Assembly (NCBI RefSeq): GCF_009674605.1
Contig: NZ_WKJO01000002.1
Coordinates: forward strand, 1-64,000
DNA from: Haloferax litoreum
GTDB taxonomy: Archaea; Halobacteriota; Halobacteria; Halobacteriales; Haloferacaceae
Length of the DNA stretch: 64,000 bases
Direction of reading: 5' to 3'
Shown here: in pieces, positions 46,926 through 56,903 of the stretch
How positions within the stretch are numbered: the first letter of the stretch is position 1
Layout of the letters: every line of letters begins with the position of its first letter
Program-made: the position numbers and the translations under genes
Notes under the pieces: model-generated
What the model was told of the DNA's origin: nothing
Database searches by the model: none
Seen by the model: the letters and a program-made list of their open reading frames with translations, nothing else

Positions 46926-47930
46926 ATGAGTAACTACTACGTCCGTCGGACGGGCAGGGTGTTCGCTACTATCTTCGCGGTGGCGACGCTCACGTTCGGA
47001 CTGATTCGCCTCCTTCCAGGCGGACCCTTCACGCAATTGCGCGCGCAACTGCTCCGACAGGGTGTTCCGGCATCGGAAGTCGACGCTCGGATTGCGAATC
47101 TCCAGAACATCAACCCCAACGAACCGCTCTGGCAGCAATATCTGGATTACATGGGTTCGGTGGCTCAGGGGAATTTCGGTGAGTCCATCTCGCTGGGCGA
47201 ACCGGTGGCACGAGTCATCGCCGAAGCGGTGCCGTGGACGGTGTTCGTCGTCCTCGTGTCGACGATTCTCATGTTCGCCGTCGGTATCTTCCTCGGGTCG
47301 TTACAGGCCTACTGGGAAGGCTCTCGGTTCGACAAGGCGTTCAGTGGTCTCTCGATTGCCCTGATGTCGGTCCCCTTCTACGTCGTCGCCGTCATCTCAC
47401 TGTACATCTTCTCGTACCAGTGGGGATGGTTGCCGACGGCGGGAACAGTCGGGGCCAGCGTCGAGAAGGAACTGAGCGTCCCGTTCTTGCTCAGTGCACT
47501 CGAACACAGCATCTTGCCCATCTTCTCGTACACGCTTGGCGGGATTGGTGGGCAGGCGTTAGCCATGCGTGGGAACAGTATCCAGGTACTCGGTAACGAC
47601 TACGTCCGTGTCGCAAGACTCCGAGGACTCGCCGACCGCCGAATCGCAACCCGGTACGTCGCGAGGAACGCCATCCTTCCGATGTACACAGGATTCTTAC
47701 TGCTCCTCGGATTCCGCCTGTCGGGGACCGTCATTCTGGAGCAGATATTCTCGTACACCGGACTCGGATACTACATGTTCGCCGCACTGAAGGCGAACGA
47801 CTACCCGCTCATGATGGCGACGTTCCTCGTCATCACCGTCGCACTCATCGTCGGTGTCTACATCGCCGACCTGACTTACAGCAAGATAGACCCACGAATC
47901 AGTGCCGGAGGTTCTGATGAAGCGTACTGA
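46926..47930 (+). CDS. ABC importer permease (DppB/OppB-like)
   Basis: 334 residues with six membrane helices. The start MSNYYVRRTGRVFATIFAVATL and the PGGPF segment are those of the DppB/OppB group. The EAA loop that contacts the ATPase is near GNDYVRVARLRGLADRRIA. It lies 21 bp after the binding-protein gene and overlaps the next gene, so all are one operon. Confidence 0.92.
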   Translation: MSNYYVRRTGRVFATIFAVATLTFGLIRLLPGGPFTQLRAQLLRQGVPASEVDARIANLQNINPNEPLWQQYLDYMGSVAQGNFGESISLGEPVARVIAEAVPWTVFVVLVSTILMFAVGIFLGSLQAYWEGSRFDKAFSGLSIALMSVPFYVVAVISLYIFSYQWGWLPTAGTVGASVEKELSVPFLLSALEHSILPIFSYTLGGIGGQALAMRGNSIQVLGNDYVRVARLRGLADRRIATRYVARNAILPMYTGFLLLLGFRLSGTVILEQIFSYTGLGYYMFAALKANDYPLMMATFLVITVALIVGVYIADLTYSKIDPRISAGGSDEAY

Positions 47931-48963
47931 GGGACACGAGTCCAGCACGCTGGCTACGGACGGTGCTGGCGTCGACTGGCGCGGTTCGGCTTCGTCGTCG
48001 GTGACGGTGACTCGTGAGGAGCGACTTCGGGAGTTCTACGAAGAAAACGTCTTGAAACCGATGATAGTCGCGTGGTCGGACAGCAGAACCCGACTCGGAC
48101 TGCTCATCATCGGCTTCTACCTACTGTTGTCTCTCGTGGCCATCTTCGGTCTCTGGCGAGAACCCTCGACGAGTCAGGCTCCCCGGTACCTGATGCTGTT
48201 CGAGAACATGAAGTACCCACTCGGGACGACCGCATCGGGGACAGACCTCGCCGCACTCATCATCCACTCGACCCCTGACATCCTGTTGATGGTCACCTCG
48301 GGTGGACTCTGGGCGACCGGTATCGCTGTCCTCGTCGGAACCGTCGCTGGCTACAAGGGCGGTTCTGTCGGACGCGTGTTGATGTCGATATCGGACTTCG
48401 TCATGGCCATCCCCGGTCTGCCACTGGTGATGATTCTCGCGATTACGTTCAACCCCAAGAACCCTATCCTGCTCGGCATCATCATCAACATCAATTACTG
48501 GGCTGGCCTCGGCCGGTCCATCCATTCACAGGTACTGACGATTCGAGAGAATAACTACGTCGAAGCCTCACGGACGATGGGCGTGAGCACGCCGCGAATC
48601 ATCCTGAAGGACGTGATTCCGAACATCATGCCGTACGTGACGGTCAACTTCGTGTTCGCCGCACGGTACGTCGTGTTCGCATCTATCGGCCTGTTCTTCC
48701 TCGGTGTGCTGCCGTACTCCGACCAGAACTGGGGTGTCACCCTGAACTTCGCGTACAGTGGTGGTGCCCTGTTCTCTTGGAGTGCTGCACACTGGCTTCT
48801 CGTCCCGATGGCCGCGATTATCGGTCTCTCGATTGGGCTCATCCTCCTCGGACAGGGTATGGACCGGGTGTTCAACCCGCGCGTTCGCACTCGTCTGACG
48901 GGAGAGTCTGAATCGACGGCTTCGGGCGACGAGAAAGACACCGGCATGACGGAGGTACTGTAG
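47917..48963 (+). CDS. ABC importer permease (DppC/OppC-like)
   Basis: 348 residues. After about 60 polar residues, six helices follow; the EAA loop is near ENNYVEASRTMGVSTPRII. The central segment PLGTTASGTDLAALIIH is the family's 'LGTD..G.D' motif. The ATG at 47917 overlaps the previous stop by 14 bp and is preferred to the frame's first ATG at 47902. Confidence 0.92.
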   Translation: MKRTEGHESSTLATDGAGVDWRGSASSSVTVTREERLREFYEENVLKPMIVAWSDSRTRLGLLIIGFYLLLSLVAIFGLWREPSTSQAPRYLMLFENMKYPLGTTASGTDLAALIIHSTPDILLMVTSGGLWATGIAVLVGTVAGYKGGSVGRVLMSISDFVMAIPGLPLVMILAITFNPKNPILLGIIININYWAGLGRSIHSQVLTIRENNYVEASRTMGVSTPRIILKDVIPNIMPYVTVNFVFAARYVVFASIGLFFLGVLPYSDQNWGVTLNFAYSGGALFSWSAAHWLLVPMAAIIGLSIGLILLGQGMDRVFNPRVRTRLTGESESTASGDEKDTGMTEVL

Positions 48964-50052
48964 ATGACAGCCAAACAGCACGGCACTGCCAACACCACGA
49001 CATCCATGACGACAGACGACCCAATCATCGAAATCACCAACGCGGCCGTCACGTACGACGGCGGCGAGACGTTCGTGTTGGACCACGTGAGCACGTCTAT
49101 CGAACGTGGGGAGATTCTCGGTATCGTGGGAGAGAGTGGGAGCGGCAAGTCGATGTTCGCCGACTCGATGCTCGACGCTATCCCCGACCCCGGACGACTG
49201 TCCGGTGAGATACTCTACCATCGCGACGATGGGACCACAGTCGACGTACTAGAACTCTCCGACGACGAACTCCGGGAGTTTCGGTGGGAAGAGGTTGCGA
49301 TGGTCTTCCAGGGCGCGATGAGTTCGTTCAACCCGACGATGAAGATTGGTGGGCACTTCAAAGAGACGCTGAAGGCCCACGACGCTGACGTTACGTCGGG
49401 GATGGAGTTCGCCCGGGAACTCCTCTCTGACCTGTACCTCGACCCAGAGCGTGTGTTGGACTCGTACCCACACGAACTCTCCGGGGGGATGCAACAGCGA
49501 GCACTCATCGCGCTGTCGCTCATCCTCGAACCCGAGGTACTGGTGATGGACGAACCGACTGCCGCCCTCGACCTCCTGATGCAGCGTTCCATTCTGACGC
49601 TCCTCGAGGACTTACAGGAGAAGTACGATCTGACGATGGTGTTCATCACCCACGACCTGCCACTGGTCGCCGAACTCGCCGACCGGATGGCCGTCATGTA
49701 CGCCTTCCAACTCATCGAGGTCGGCAATCGTGAGCAACTCATCGGGAATAGTGGTCACCCCTATACGCGCGCGTTACTCAACGCGACGCCCGACATCGAA
49801 GCACCACTCGACGAGATGCGACCAATCGAAGGACAGAGTCCAGCACCGATCAACGTTCCACAGGGGTGCTCGTTCGCACCACGTTGTCCACTTGCCACTG
49901 AAGAGTGCCGGGTCGAAGACCCAGCGTTCACGCAACTCGACTCCGGCCACGCCGTGGCCTGTCACCACCCCGAAGACGCACGAGACGAGATTACGCTGCA
50001 CTTCGAGCGTTCCGAGGAGTCCGCAACGGTCTCAGGAGGTGATGATTCGTGA
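48964..50052 (+). CDS. ABC importer ATP-binding protein (DppD/OppD-like)
   Basis: 362 residues. Walker A GESGSGKS, signature LSGGMQQRALIA, Walker B VLVMDEPTAALD and the His switch in ITHD are present. The C-terminal Cys-rich extension (GCSFAPRCPLATEECR with later HAVACH) is typical of Opp/Dpp ATPases, some of which carry a 4Fe-4S cluster there. The start ATG directly follows the stop of the permease gene; an ATG at 49006 is an alternative. Confidence 0.93.
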   Translation: MTAKQHGTANTTTSMTTDDPIIEITNAAVTYDGGETFVLDHVSTSIERGEILGIVGESGSGKSMFADSMLDAIPDPGRLSGEILYHRDDGTTVDVLELSDDELREFRWEEVAMVFQGAMSSFNPTMKIGGHFKETLKAHDADVTSGMEFARELLSDLYLDPERVLDSYPHELSGGMQQRALIALSLILEPEVLVMDEPTAALDLLMQRSILTLLEDLQEKYDLTMVFITHDLPLVAELADRMAVMYAFQLIEVGNREQLIGNSGHPYTRALLNATPDIEAPLDEMRPIEGQSPAPINVPQGCSFAPRCPLATEECRVEDPAFTQLDSGHAVACHHPEDARDEITLHFERSEESATVSGGDDS

Positions 50053-51146
50053 GCCGTGTCGACGAATCGTCGACTGGTTCCGACCAGCACGACGAACCAC
50101 TCATCTCACTCGAGAACGTCGAAGTCCACTTCGAAAAAGAGCAGGGATTGTTCGAACTCTTCGAGGACCCGGACGTGGTCAAAGCAGTCGATGGCGTCTC
50201 ACTCGACATCGAGGAGAACGATGTCCTCGCACTCGTTGGAGAGAGTGGGTGTGGGAAGACCACACTCGGGAAGACGACCATCGGACTCCAGCGGCCGACG
50301 GGTGGGACGGTGACGTACAAAGGCCAGGACATCTGGGCCGCCAAAGACGGCAACGGAGAGATGTCGTTCGACGAGATTCGGTCGTCACTCCAGATTATCC
50401 ACCAAGACCCCGGAAGCTCGCTCAATCCAAACCGCCGGATTCTGAACATCCTCGCAGAACCGATCAAGCTCACTCACCCAGAGGTCGGTGCCAGCGAGCG
50501 GCGCGAGCGGATTCACGCGCTTCTCGAACGAGTCGGGATGAACCCTGCAGCGGACTTCGCCGACCGATACCCACACCAACTCAGTGGAGGAGAGAAACAG
50601 CGCGTGGCGCTTTCTCGTGCCCTCTTGATGAATCCCGACGTCATCCTCGCAGACGAGGCGATAAGCGCACTCGACGTCTCGTTACGGGTCGAAATGATGG
50701 ACCTGATGCTCGATTTGCAGGCGGATTTCGACACCTCGTTCGTCTTCGTCTCTCACGACCTCTCGAACGCACGGTACTTCGCAGAACACGGAGATGGTCG
50801 CATCGGTGTGATGTATCTCGGGAATCTGGTCGAAGTCGGTCCAGCAGACCAACTCATCGACGACCCCAGTCACCCCTACACCAACGTCCTCCGCTGGGCG
50901 ACACCTAACCTGTCCCGTCATTCGGGTGAGGCTGGTGAGCCACCGATGCGGAAGATAGACATCCCAGACCCAGTGAACCCACCGAGTGGATGTCGTTTCC
51001 ACACTCGCTGTCCCGAAGCACGTGAAGCGTGCCGTGAGGTGACTCCACAACTACGGCAGTCCGGCGAGAGTGCCGGGCATCGCGTCGCCTGCTTCAGGGA
51101 CGACCCGGACCATGCCTACTGGGATAGTGACCCTCTGACGGATTAA
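50049..51146 (+). CDS. ABC importer ATP-binding protein (DppF/OppF-like)
   Basis: 365 residues with a GTG start inside the previous stop (GTGA overlap). Walker A GESGCGKT, signature LSGGEKQRVALSRAL, Walker B VILADEAISALD and switch His in VSHD. The tail GCRFHTRCPEAREACR, then HRVACF, is the same Cys-rich extension as in the partner. The Walker B has Ala-Asp-Glu-Ala rather than Asp-Glu-Pro, common in this group. It is the last gene of the operon. Confidence 0.93.
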   Translation: MSRVDESSTGSDQHDEPLISLENVEVHFEKEQGLFELFEDPDVVKAVDGVSLDIEENDVLALVGESGCGKTTLGKTTIGLQRPTGGTVTYKGQDIWAAKDGNGEMSFDEIRSSLQIIHQDPGSSLNPNRRILNILAEPIKLTHPEVGASERRERIHALLERVGMNPAADFADRYPHQLSGGEKQRVALSRALLMNPDVILADEAISALDVSLRVEMMDLMLDLQADFDTSFVFVSHDLSNARYFAEHGDGRIGVMYLGNLVEVGPADQLIDDPSHPYTNVLRWATPNLSRHSGEAGEPPMRKIDIPDPVNPPSGCRFHTRCPEAREACREVTPQLRQSGESAGHRVACFRDDPDHAYWDSDPLTD

Positions 51147-51287
51147 GATCGCTGACGTGAACCGTCGGTTGCGGTTTCCACTCTCTCCTCTGGTCACCGG
51201 TGCGAAACTAGACTTCCATCTCTGCCGGAATCTGACCGAAACCGGTCGAATCGGGACCTTGATAATCAGTGCTGGATACGACACTGT

Positions 51288-51521
51288 ATGGCACGCTTAG
51301 AGACCATTGCCGACGTTATCTGCGAACAGCGTGACCGGTTCCCGCTGTTCGTCGCCATCGGTATCGTGATGGGACTCCTCCTCGGGTTCTCGCTGTTGTA
51401 CCTCGAACCGGGAACTGCCGCGTACGCGATTGCACTCGTCGACGTTGGCCTCGTGGCGGTCACAGTGGTCGGATTTGGCGGTGGCTTTTGGCTCTGTACG
51501 AAGCGGTCGATGGAGGAGTGA
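51288..51521 (+). CDS. Small membrane protein
   Basis: 77 residues with two membrane helices (about 20-40 and 46-70); short charged ends. I do not recognise the family. It follows the ABC operon on the same strand with a 141-bp gap and may be its own unit. Confidence 0.55.
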   Translation: MARLETIADVICEQRDRFPLFVAIGIVMGLLLGFSLLYLEPGTAAYAIALVDVGLVAVTVVGFGGGFWLCTKRSMEE

Positions 51522-52077
51522 GACGACCCTCAACGACTGGCGACGACGGTGAGCACTCGGAGACTTGTCGAGTTGTAGCGTCCTCCACGGAACCATCGCA
51601 TTGCCACAGTTTCGTTCGTACTTCATATTCGGGTATCGCCGGGAACATTGTTGATGCATTCCTTGTAGTGGGAAAATAACGCAAGATAAAATGGCTATCA
51701 GTGAAAACTTATCAATATAATAATATAATTTTGACGCTCAACTGTAGACTCGGAATTAGTCATTGGACCGTGGCGCTTGCGGAAGTTGAGTTATCTGCAC
51801 GAGACAAACTGTGGTCTGAACGGTACTTCAATTTCAATTATCGAAGACAGTACCTCCTCGCTCGTGTCTCTCGCGATATTCCGGGAGATAATCCGTTGCA
51901 GATTCAGTCCGACACTGCCCCCTTTAACTCCATCTTATTAAATAACTCTGTGTTACCTCTTATTGCATAAAATAACCAATACTAACGGTGGTCGATGTCG
52001 ACCTCAGTCCGTCCGACTGCAACCTGTGTCGACGTTGTATCGACCGGTGAGAGCGGGGAGAGGAGCGTCGTGGGGGA
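51522..52077. other. Gene-poor AT-rich region
   Basis: 556 bp. From about 51670 to 52000 it is clearly AT-rich, with TATA-like runs. An 89-codon open frame (51701-51970) has no recognisable features and unusual composition, so it was not called. Confidence 0.5.
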
Positions 52078-54303
52078 TCACGAGCCGCGTATCAGGGCAA
52101 CGTTACTCGGGACGTCATGCACGACACGTTCGGTGACTGTTCCGAAGGGTATTCGGGACCCCTCGGTCCGCCCCGAGAGACCGACGCAGACAGTGTCGTA
52201 CTGACTGGTCGCTTCGACGATCGCCCGACCGATATCGTCGTTGACGACGACCTGGACCTCGTACTCGCCGGGGTCGAGTCCCGCCGCCTCGGCGGCGTCG
52301 ACGACGACCGATCGCCCCCGTTCCTCGGCGTCCGAGCCGCTCTTCCCTCGGGGCGGCTGAACGTTCAGCAGGGTCGGGACGGTCCCGTCGACGGTTGCGA
52401 ATTCGACTGCCTGATGTGCAATGACGGGCGCATTGTGGCCAGGAGCGATGAGTGCAACCGGCGTCCCAATGGTCTCGTTTTTGAGGTTGACGAGTGAGAC
52501 ATCACAGCTAGCGTTCCGAACCACCGGGTCGACCGTCGCACCGAAGACATGGCCGTCCCGTCCGAGCGTCCCGTCCCAGCCGAGGATGGCCTCGTCGGCT
52601 ACCTCCTCCTCGAGCACGTCGAGTATCGCCTCTCCGACGTCGGGAGCGACAACCGTTCTGGTTCGGAGAGTGACGTTCATCTCGGCTGCGATGTCGTGGG
52701 CGCTCTTCAGAAGTTCGCGCTGATGCTCGAAGCGGTCGGCCTCGACGTTCTGAAACGGTGAAGGATGTGCGACCGGTGTAACATTGACCGCGACAAGTTC
52801 GGGTGTCCCCCGGTCCTCGTTGGCGTGCGCGCTGGCCGCCGCCAGACGGAGGAGGCCTCGCTGTGTCGCCGGGTTCGCCACCGGAACGACCACGCGAAAC
52901 GGCTCGGCTGGTTTCCCCCGAATCGCTTCGCTGAGGAGTCCTTCGCTCACAACACGCCCCCGTGTGTAGGTCGCATACCAGACGACCCCGAAGGCGACGA
53001 TTCCCGACCCGATGACGACGACGACAGTCGCCATCTGCGAGACGACGACGAGCGACAGCACCACCCCTAGTATCGGGACGGCCGGGTAGAGAGGCCGTGG
53101 AAGCGTGAACGAGGGGTCGTAGCCGTCCGGATCGGCCCGTCGGAAGACGACGAGTGAGATGTGGACGAGCGAGTAGGCGACGAGGAAACTGAAGCTCGCT
53201 GCCTCTGCAAGCAGCGCGATGATAGTCTCCACTTCGAGGCCGACGAGAATCAACAGCGCCGTCACGCCGCCAGTGGCCGCGATGGCTCGATGAGGCGTGT
53301 AGAACTGAGGGTGGCTCACGTTGAACCAGTCGGTCACGACTCCGTCTCTGCCCATCGCGTAGATGACCCGCGAGGCTGCAAGTATCGAGGAGTTCGAACT
53401 CGATATCGCCGCGATGATGGCGGCGAAGACGATTGCGACTACCCCCGCCGGACCCAGGTAGGTGACGGCCACGTCCGAAACCGGGATGGGTGAGTCACCG
53501 AGCGACTCGAAGGGGATTACTCCAGTGCTGACGAGCATGACGAGGACGTAAAGGATGGTCACCAGCACCACCGAGAGAATCATCGACAGCGGGATGATTC
53601 GACCGGGATTCTTAATTTCACCCGCGACGGTGGCGATGATCTCGAAGCCGAGAAAAGAGATGAAGACGATGCCAGTCGTGGCGACGACACCACCGGGTCC
53701 GAAGGGGGCGAACGGTTCGAGGTTCCCAGGGTCGATGAAGAACACGCCGACTGCGACGAACACGAGGATGATGGCAGTCTCGACCCCAATGGTGACGTTC
53801 TGGAAGGCGCTAGACTCCTCGGTGCCGTAATAATTGACCCCAAGGAGGAGGACAAGACCGACGAGCCCGAGGCCGACGATGAAGACCCGTCCGTCGAGGA
53901 ACGGAATCGGTTCGACGAGATACTGCCCGAAGCCAATCATGTAGAACGCGCTCGCGAACATCAGCCCTGTCCACATACCCCAGCCGACGATGGCCCCGAA
54001 GAGTCCGCCGAGTGCGCGATTGACGTAGTGATAGCTCCCGCCAGCGATGGGCATCCCGGTCGCCAGCTCGGAAAGCGAGAGTGCCGCGAGTAGCGCGACG
54101 AAGCCAGCGATAGCGTAAGATATCGAACTTGCGGGGCCAGCGGTTTCAGCGGCGATGCCTGGGAGGATGAATATTCCCGCACCGATCATCGTTCCCCCAC
54201 CGAGCGTCATCGCTTCGACGAATCCGAGCGTACGTTCGAGTTCGTTCCCCTCGACGCTCATCTCTCCCACCCCCATCCCGTGGCGTCTACGTTCACTCGA
54301 CAT
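52078..54303 (-). CDS. APC family amino acid transporter fused to two Usp-like domains
   Basis: 741 residues. The first 440 or so hold about 12 membrane helices of the APC superfamily: GGGTMIGAGIFILPG (the substrate and Na site in helix 1), GGSYHYVNRALG and FISFLGFEIIATVAGEIKNPGR. The soluble C-terminal part has two universal-stress-like domains (about 465-605 and 607-741), the second ending with the ATP-loop-like GRTEGSRIPFGTVTERVVHDVP. Such fusions are known in haloarchaea. The gene overlaps the end of the upstream usp gene by 11 bp. This gene and its usp partner look higher in GC than the sequence after them. Confidence 0.9.
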   Translation of the reverse strand: MSSERRRHGMGVGEMSVEGNELERTLGFVEAMTLGGGTMIGAGIFILPGIAAETAGPASSISYAIAGFVALLAALSLSELATGMPIAGGSYHYVNRALGGLFGAIVGWGMWTGLMFASAFYMIGFGQYLVEPIPFLDGRVFIVGLGLVGLVLLLGVNYYGTEESSAFQNVTIGVETAIILVFVAVGVFFIDPGNLEPFAPFGPGGVVATTGIVFISFLGFEIIATVAGEIKNPGRIIPLSMILSVVLVTILYVLVMLVSTGVIPFESLGDSPIPVSDVAVTYLGPAGVVAIVFAAIIAAISSSNSSILAASRVIYAMGRDGVVTDWFNVSHPQFYTPHRAIAATGGVTALLILVGLEVETIIALLAEAASFSFLVAYSLVHISLVVFRRADPDGYDPSFTLPRPLYPAVPILGVVLSLVVVSQMATVVVVIGSGIVAFGVVWYATYTRGRVVSEGLLSEAIRGKPAEPFRVVVPVANPATQRGLLRLAAASAHANEDRGTPELVAVNVTPVAHPSPFQNVEADRFEHQRELLKSAHDIAAEMNVTLRTRTVVAPDVGEAILDVLEEEVADEAILGWDGTLGRDGHVFGATVDPVVRNASCDVSLVNLKNETIGTPVALIAPGHNAPVIAHQAVEFATVDGTVPTLLNVQPPRGKSGSDAEERGRSVVVDAAEAAGLDPGEYEVQVVVNDDIGRAIVEATSQYDTVCVGLSGRTEGSRIPFGTVTERVVHDVPSNVALIRGS

Positions 54304-55000
54304 CCCTCACGATGAGCGCTGGGACGTCGAGCGCGTCGACGATTGCCGAGAGAACGTTCCCGATGATGCGCTCGCGGAGCGAGGGGTCGGTCTCGCCGAG
54401 GACGACGAGGTCGTACTCTGCTCCGAGTTCGACAATGTCGGTCTGTGGGTCACCACCCTTCGAGAGCTGCCAGTCGACCCTGTCGCGTCCGACTCCGTAC
54501 TCGACGAGGCGGTCGACGGCACCCATGAGGAGTAATTCTCCCTGAGTTGGATCGGTGTCTTCTGGGACCGAGTGGAACAGGGTGGCGGTCTCGTTGCCCG
54601 CGAGCAACAGGTCGGCGACGACAGCAAGGATTCGGTTGAGGTTCACGTCCCCGCGAAGAGGAACGAGGACACGCTCGACGACCGTCGAACGACCAGCCGT
54701 CAGCACTGCGTCGCAGTCGTACTCGTCCGCGATGCGGTCGATGGTGGCCTCACGGTCGTGCGTGAAGACGAGCACCTCGGCGGGATCACCGTGCTCGTCG
54801 GCGACTGCGTCTAGCCGGTCGGTGGCCTTGGAACCGTACTGGTCCCTGAGCAGTGCCGGTTCGGCCTGGTCCGGTACCGGAAAGTACCCGAGTAAAACCA
54901 CCTCGACGGCGCCGAGATGGTCGAGGACGTCGAGGGGTGGCGGCTCTGTCCCCGAGACATCGACCGGGACGAGAATCCTCAGCTCGTCGATACGCGTCAT
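54293..55000 (-). CDS. Universal stress protein family protein
   Basis: 235 residues with two Usp-like halves: RILVPVDVSG at the start, ERVLVPLRGDVNLNRILAV in the middle and LVVLGETDPSLRERIIGNVLSAI near the end, the latter like the nucleotide-binding G-2X-G-9X-G(S/T) site but altered. It is translated just ahead of the APC-Usp transporter, so it probably works with it or regulates it. Confidence 0.82.
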   Translation of the reverse strand: MTRIDELRILVPVDVSGTEPPPLDVLDHLGAVEVVLLGYFPVPDQAEPALLRDQYGSKATDRLDAVADEHGDPAEVLVFTHDREATIDRIADEYDCDAVLTAGRSTVVERVLVPLRGDVNLNRILAVVADLLLAGNETATLFHSVPEDTDPTQGELLLMGAVDRLVEYGVGRDRVDWQLSKGGDPQTDIVELGAEYDLVVLGETDPSLRERIIGNVLSAIVDALDVPALIVRDVE

Positions 55001-55417
55001 GATGTCTCGACAATTCTCTCCCGGGCCGTTTCAATCCTTCGCGGGGGTGGAGGCGTCTCCGTACACCGGAGGGACCCACGTTCCAGTGAGCAGCGGTCCG
55101 AATTGTCGAACGGTAAATCTAGGGCTTCGTCGAGGGGTTGTCCCCCGTTCTTCCTGCTCTCGTCCCTGAAACGAACCCAGCCGGTTTGTTGCACTCACCC
55201 ACTGTATGTTGTACGCACCCCCAGCGAGCAACAGTTCGCCGAGCCAAGTGATACGCCTGCTCAACGAACCGGAGCAACCGCGACTTCGGAGGGGCTTCCA
55301 TCCGGCCAAACTACTGGGCGAACCTGTGACTCTTCGAGAATCTCAACAGAGCCATCTTTCCCTGATAAACATGAATAGGTGGTGGTGACGGGCGTCTCGG
55401 GGTCACCTAACGAGAGG
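55001..55417. other. Intergenic region
   Basis: 417 bp between two minus-strand genes. Open frames here show no family features. The promoter of the usp gene should lie near 55025-55040. Nothing else was seen. Confidence 0.4.
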
Positions 55418-56317
55418 CTACGGTCCTCGTCGGTCGAGGTTGTCTTCGAGTGCCGCGACAACTGCCTCGTCGTCGTTGAAGAGGTCGTATCGCCGACATC
55501 GAACGTCGACGTAGGGCAACGCTCGGTGGAGGACGATTGCGTTGTCGGTCACGCTGAAGCCATCGAACCTGGACCACGGGATGAGCCGACGTTGGACGAA
55601 CCATCGACTCTCTCTGCGCTGTTCTAGCCCCGCCGACGTCGCGCGATACGTGCGCTTGGAAGCCAATGATCTGAGCCCGATGACGAGTACCATTCCGAAA
55701 GGCAGGACTGGAGTTACCGCCCTCCACCCCAGTTGCCAGAAAGCCAAGCCAGCAAGTAGGCCAACGACGGCAAGCACGCCTGCCATCAACTTGATTCGAG
55801 TTCGGTGTGGCCACGCTGCCGACCATTCGATGGCGACGTGGGCATCGTCGACCGTCGCGGTAGCCAGTCGGGAACGGGCCATGAGAACGAGGTGGCTGCC
55901 CAGTGACGTGGCAACTATCCCGAGGAAGAAGCCGATGAAGCTAACGAGAGTGGTAGTGCTGGCCGCTTGGAGGTCCGTGACGGCAAACGAGACGAACAGA
56001 AAAGAGTCAAAGAGGTATACTCCCATCGGGATGATGCCGACAACGGGGACGAGAACTGCAACCCAGGTCGAGTCGAACCATCCAACGAGATCTCCCTGTC
56101 GGATAACTCGCCGCGCGACTACGGCGGTGAGGGCTGCCCCCACGACCCCAAGCGAACCGACAGCGACTGGCCAACTCGTCAGGTCCATCGTTTGTACTAC
56201 ATTGAGTACCAGCGCTGGTGAGAGTAGCGAGGCGACGTAGAGTCCGGCCACGAGACTGAACCGCCTGTCCAGTCGCTCTGGCGTCTGGAACGGTCCACGG
56301 CTGGAGCGAACCTGCAT
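55418..56317 (-). CDS. Membrane protein with C-terminal PH-like domain
   Basis: 299 residues. Six or so helices in two groups (about 22-125 and 130-155, 175-215) are followed by a soluble tail, YRATSAGLEQRRESRWFVQRRLIPWSRFDGFSVTD, similar in pattern to bacterial PH-type (bPH) domains. The family is not recognised beyond that. A similar layout is seen in the gene at 58830-59546. Confidence 0.6.
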   Translation of the reverse strand: MQVRSSRGPFQTPERLDRRFSLVAGLYVASLLSPALVLNVVQTMDLTSWPVAVGSLGVVGAALTAVVARRVIRQGDLVGWFDSTWVAVLVPVVGIIPMGVYLFDSFLFVSFAVTDLQAASTTTLVSFIGFFLGIVATSLGSHLVLMARSRLATATVDDAHVAIEWSAAWPHRTRIKLMAGVLAVVGLLAGLAFWQLGWRAVTPVLPFGMVLVIGLRSLASKRTYRATSAGLEQRRESRWFVQRRLIPWSRFDGFSVTDNAIVLHRALPYVDVRCRRYDLFNDDEAVVAALEDNLDRRGP

Positions 56318-56386
56318 GCGCTGAGTTCTTTTTCGACTGTCAATATAGGCTTCGATGGCTCTTGAAACGTTGAGCCACGGGGGTGT

Positions 56387-56608
56387 CTACCAGACTTTCA
56401 GTTCGTAGACAAGCACGTATCCAACGATGATGGAGAAGGCGATACTCGACAGGATAACCCACTGACCACTCCGGTACGAAACGGAATTTGCGACAATCCC
56501 GACCGGCACGATAACAATCGAAAGTGCAATGAAAGAGATGAAACCCCACTTCAACTCATTCAGATACACGAATGGTTCACCTGAGTACGGACTTTGAGCG
56601 AGAGACAA
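56387..56608 (-). CDS. Small membrane protein
   Basis: 73 residues with two helices (about 20-42 and 48-70). No family recognised. It lies 69 bp downstream of the start of the larger membrane protein gene, on the same strand. The coding frame looks better than the overlapping frames. Confidence 0.45.
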   Translation of the reverse strand: MSLAQSPYSGEPFVYLNELKWGFISFIALSIVIVPVGIVANSVSYRSGQWVILSSIAFSIIVGYVLVYELKVW

Positions 56609-56903
56609 AGTAGTCTTTGCTGCAGATGCGTGCTGGATTCAGTACAACTTCAGCGAGCTAGCAACGTCTGGGGATTTCAACGATATCGAAGAGACAAATT
56701 GGGAATATAGCCGGTTGAACAACGACGTGATGTTGGTAATCACATGTTGCCACCTCTAATACACGTGACGGCGAAGATTACAGTTGTATCGGTGTAAATG
56801 ATGCCAGACAAACCAAAAGAGCAGCTCTCGATGTGACCAATTCTGGATACGGCCGAATATTGCCAACCAGTATTTCTTTACCGATTGGATGTGCATCACG
56901 AAT

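Noticed and set aside
51701..51970. 89-codon open frame in AT-rich DNA
   Set aside because: No conserved motif, odd composition and no ribosome site or family feature.
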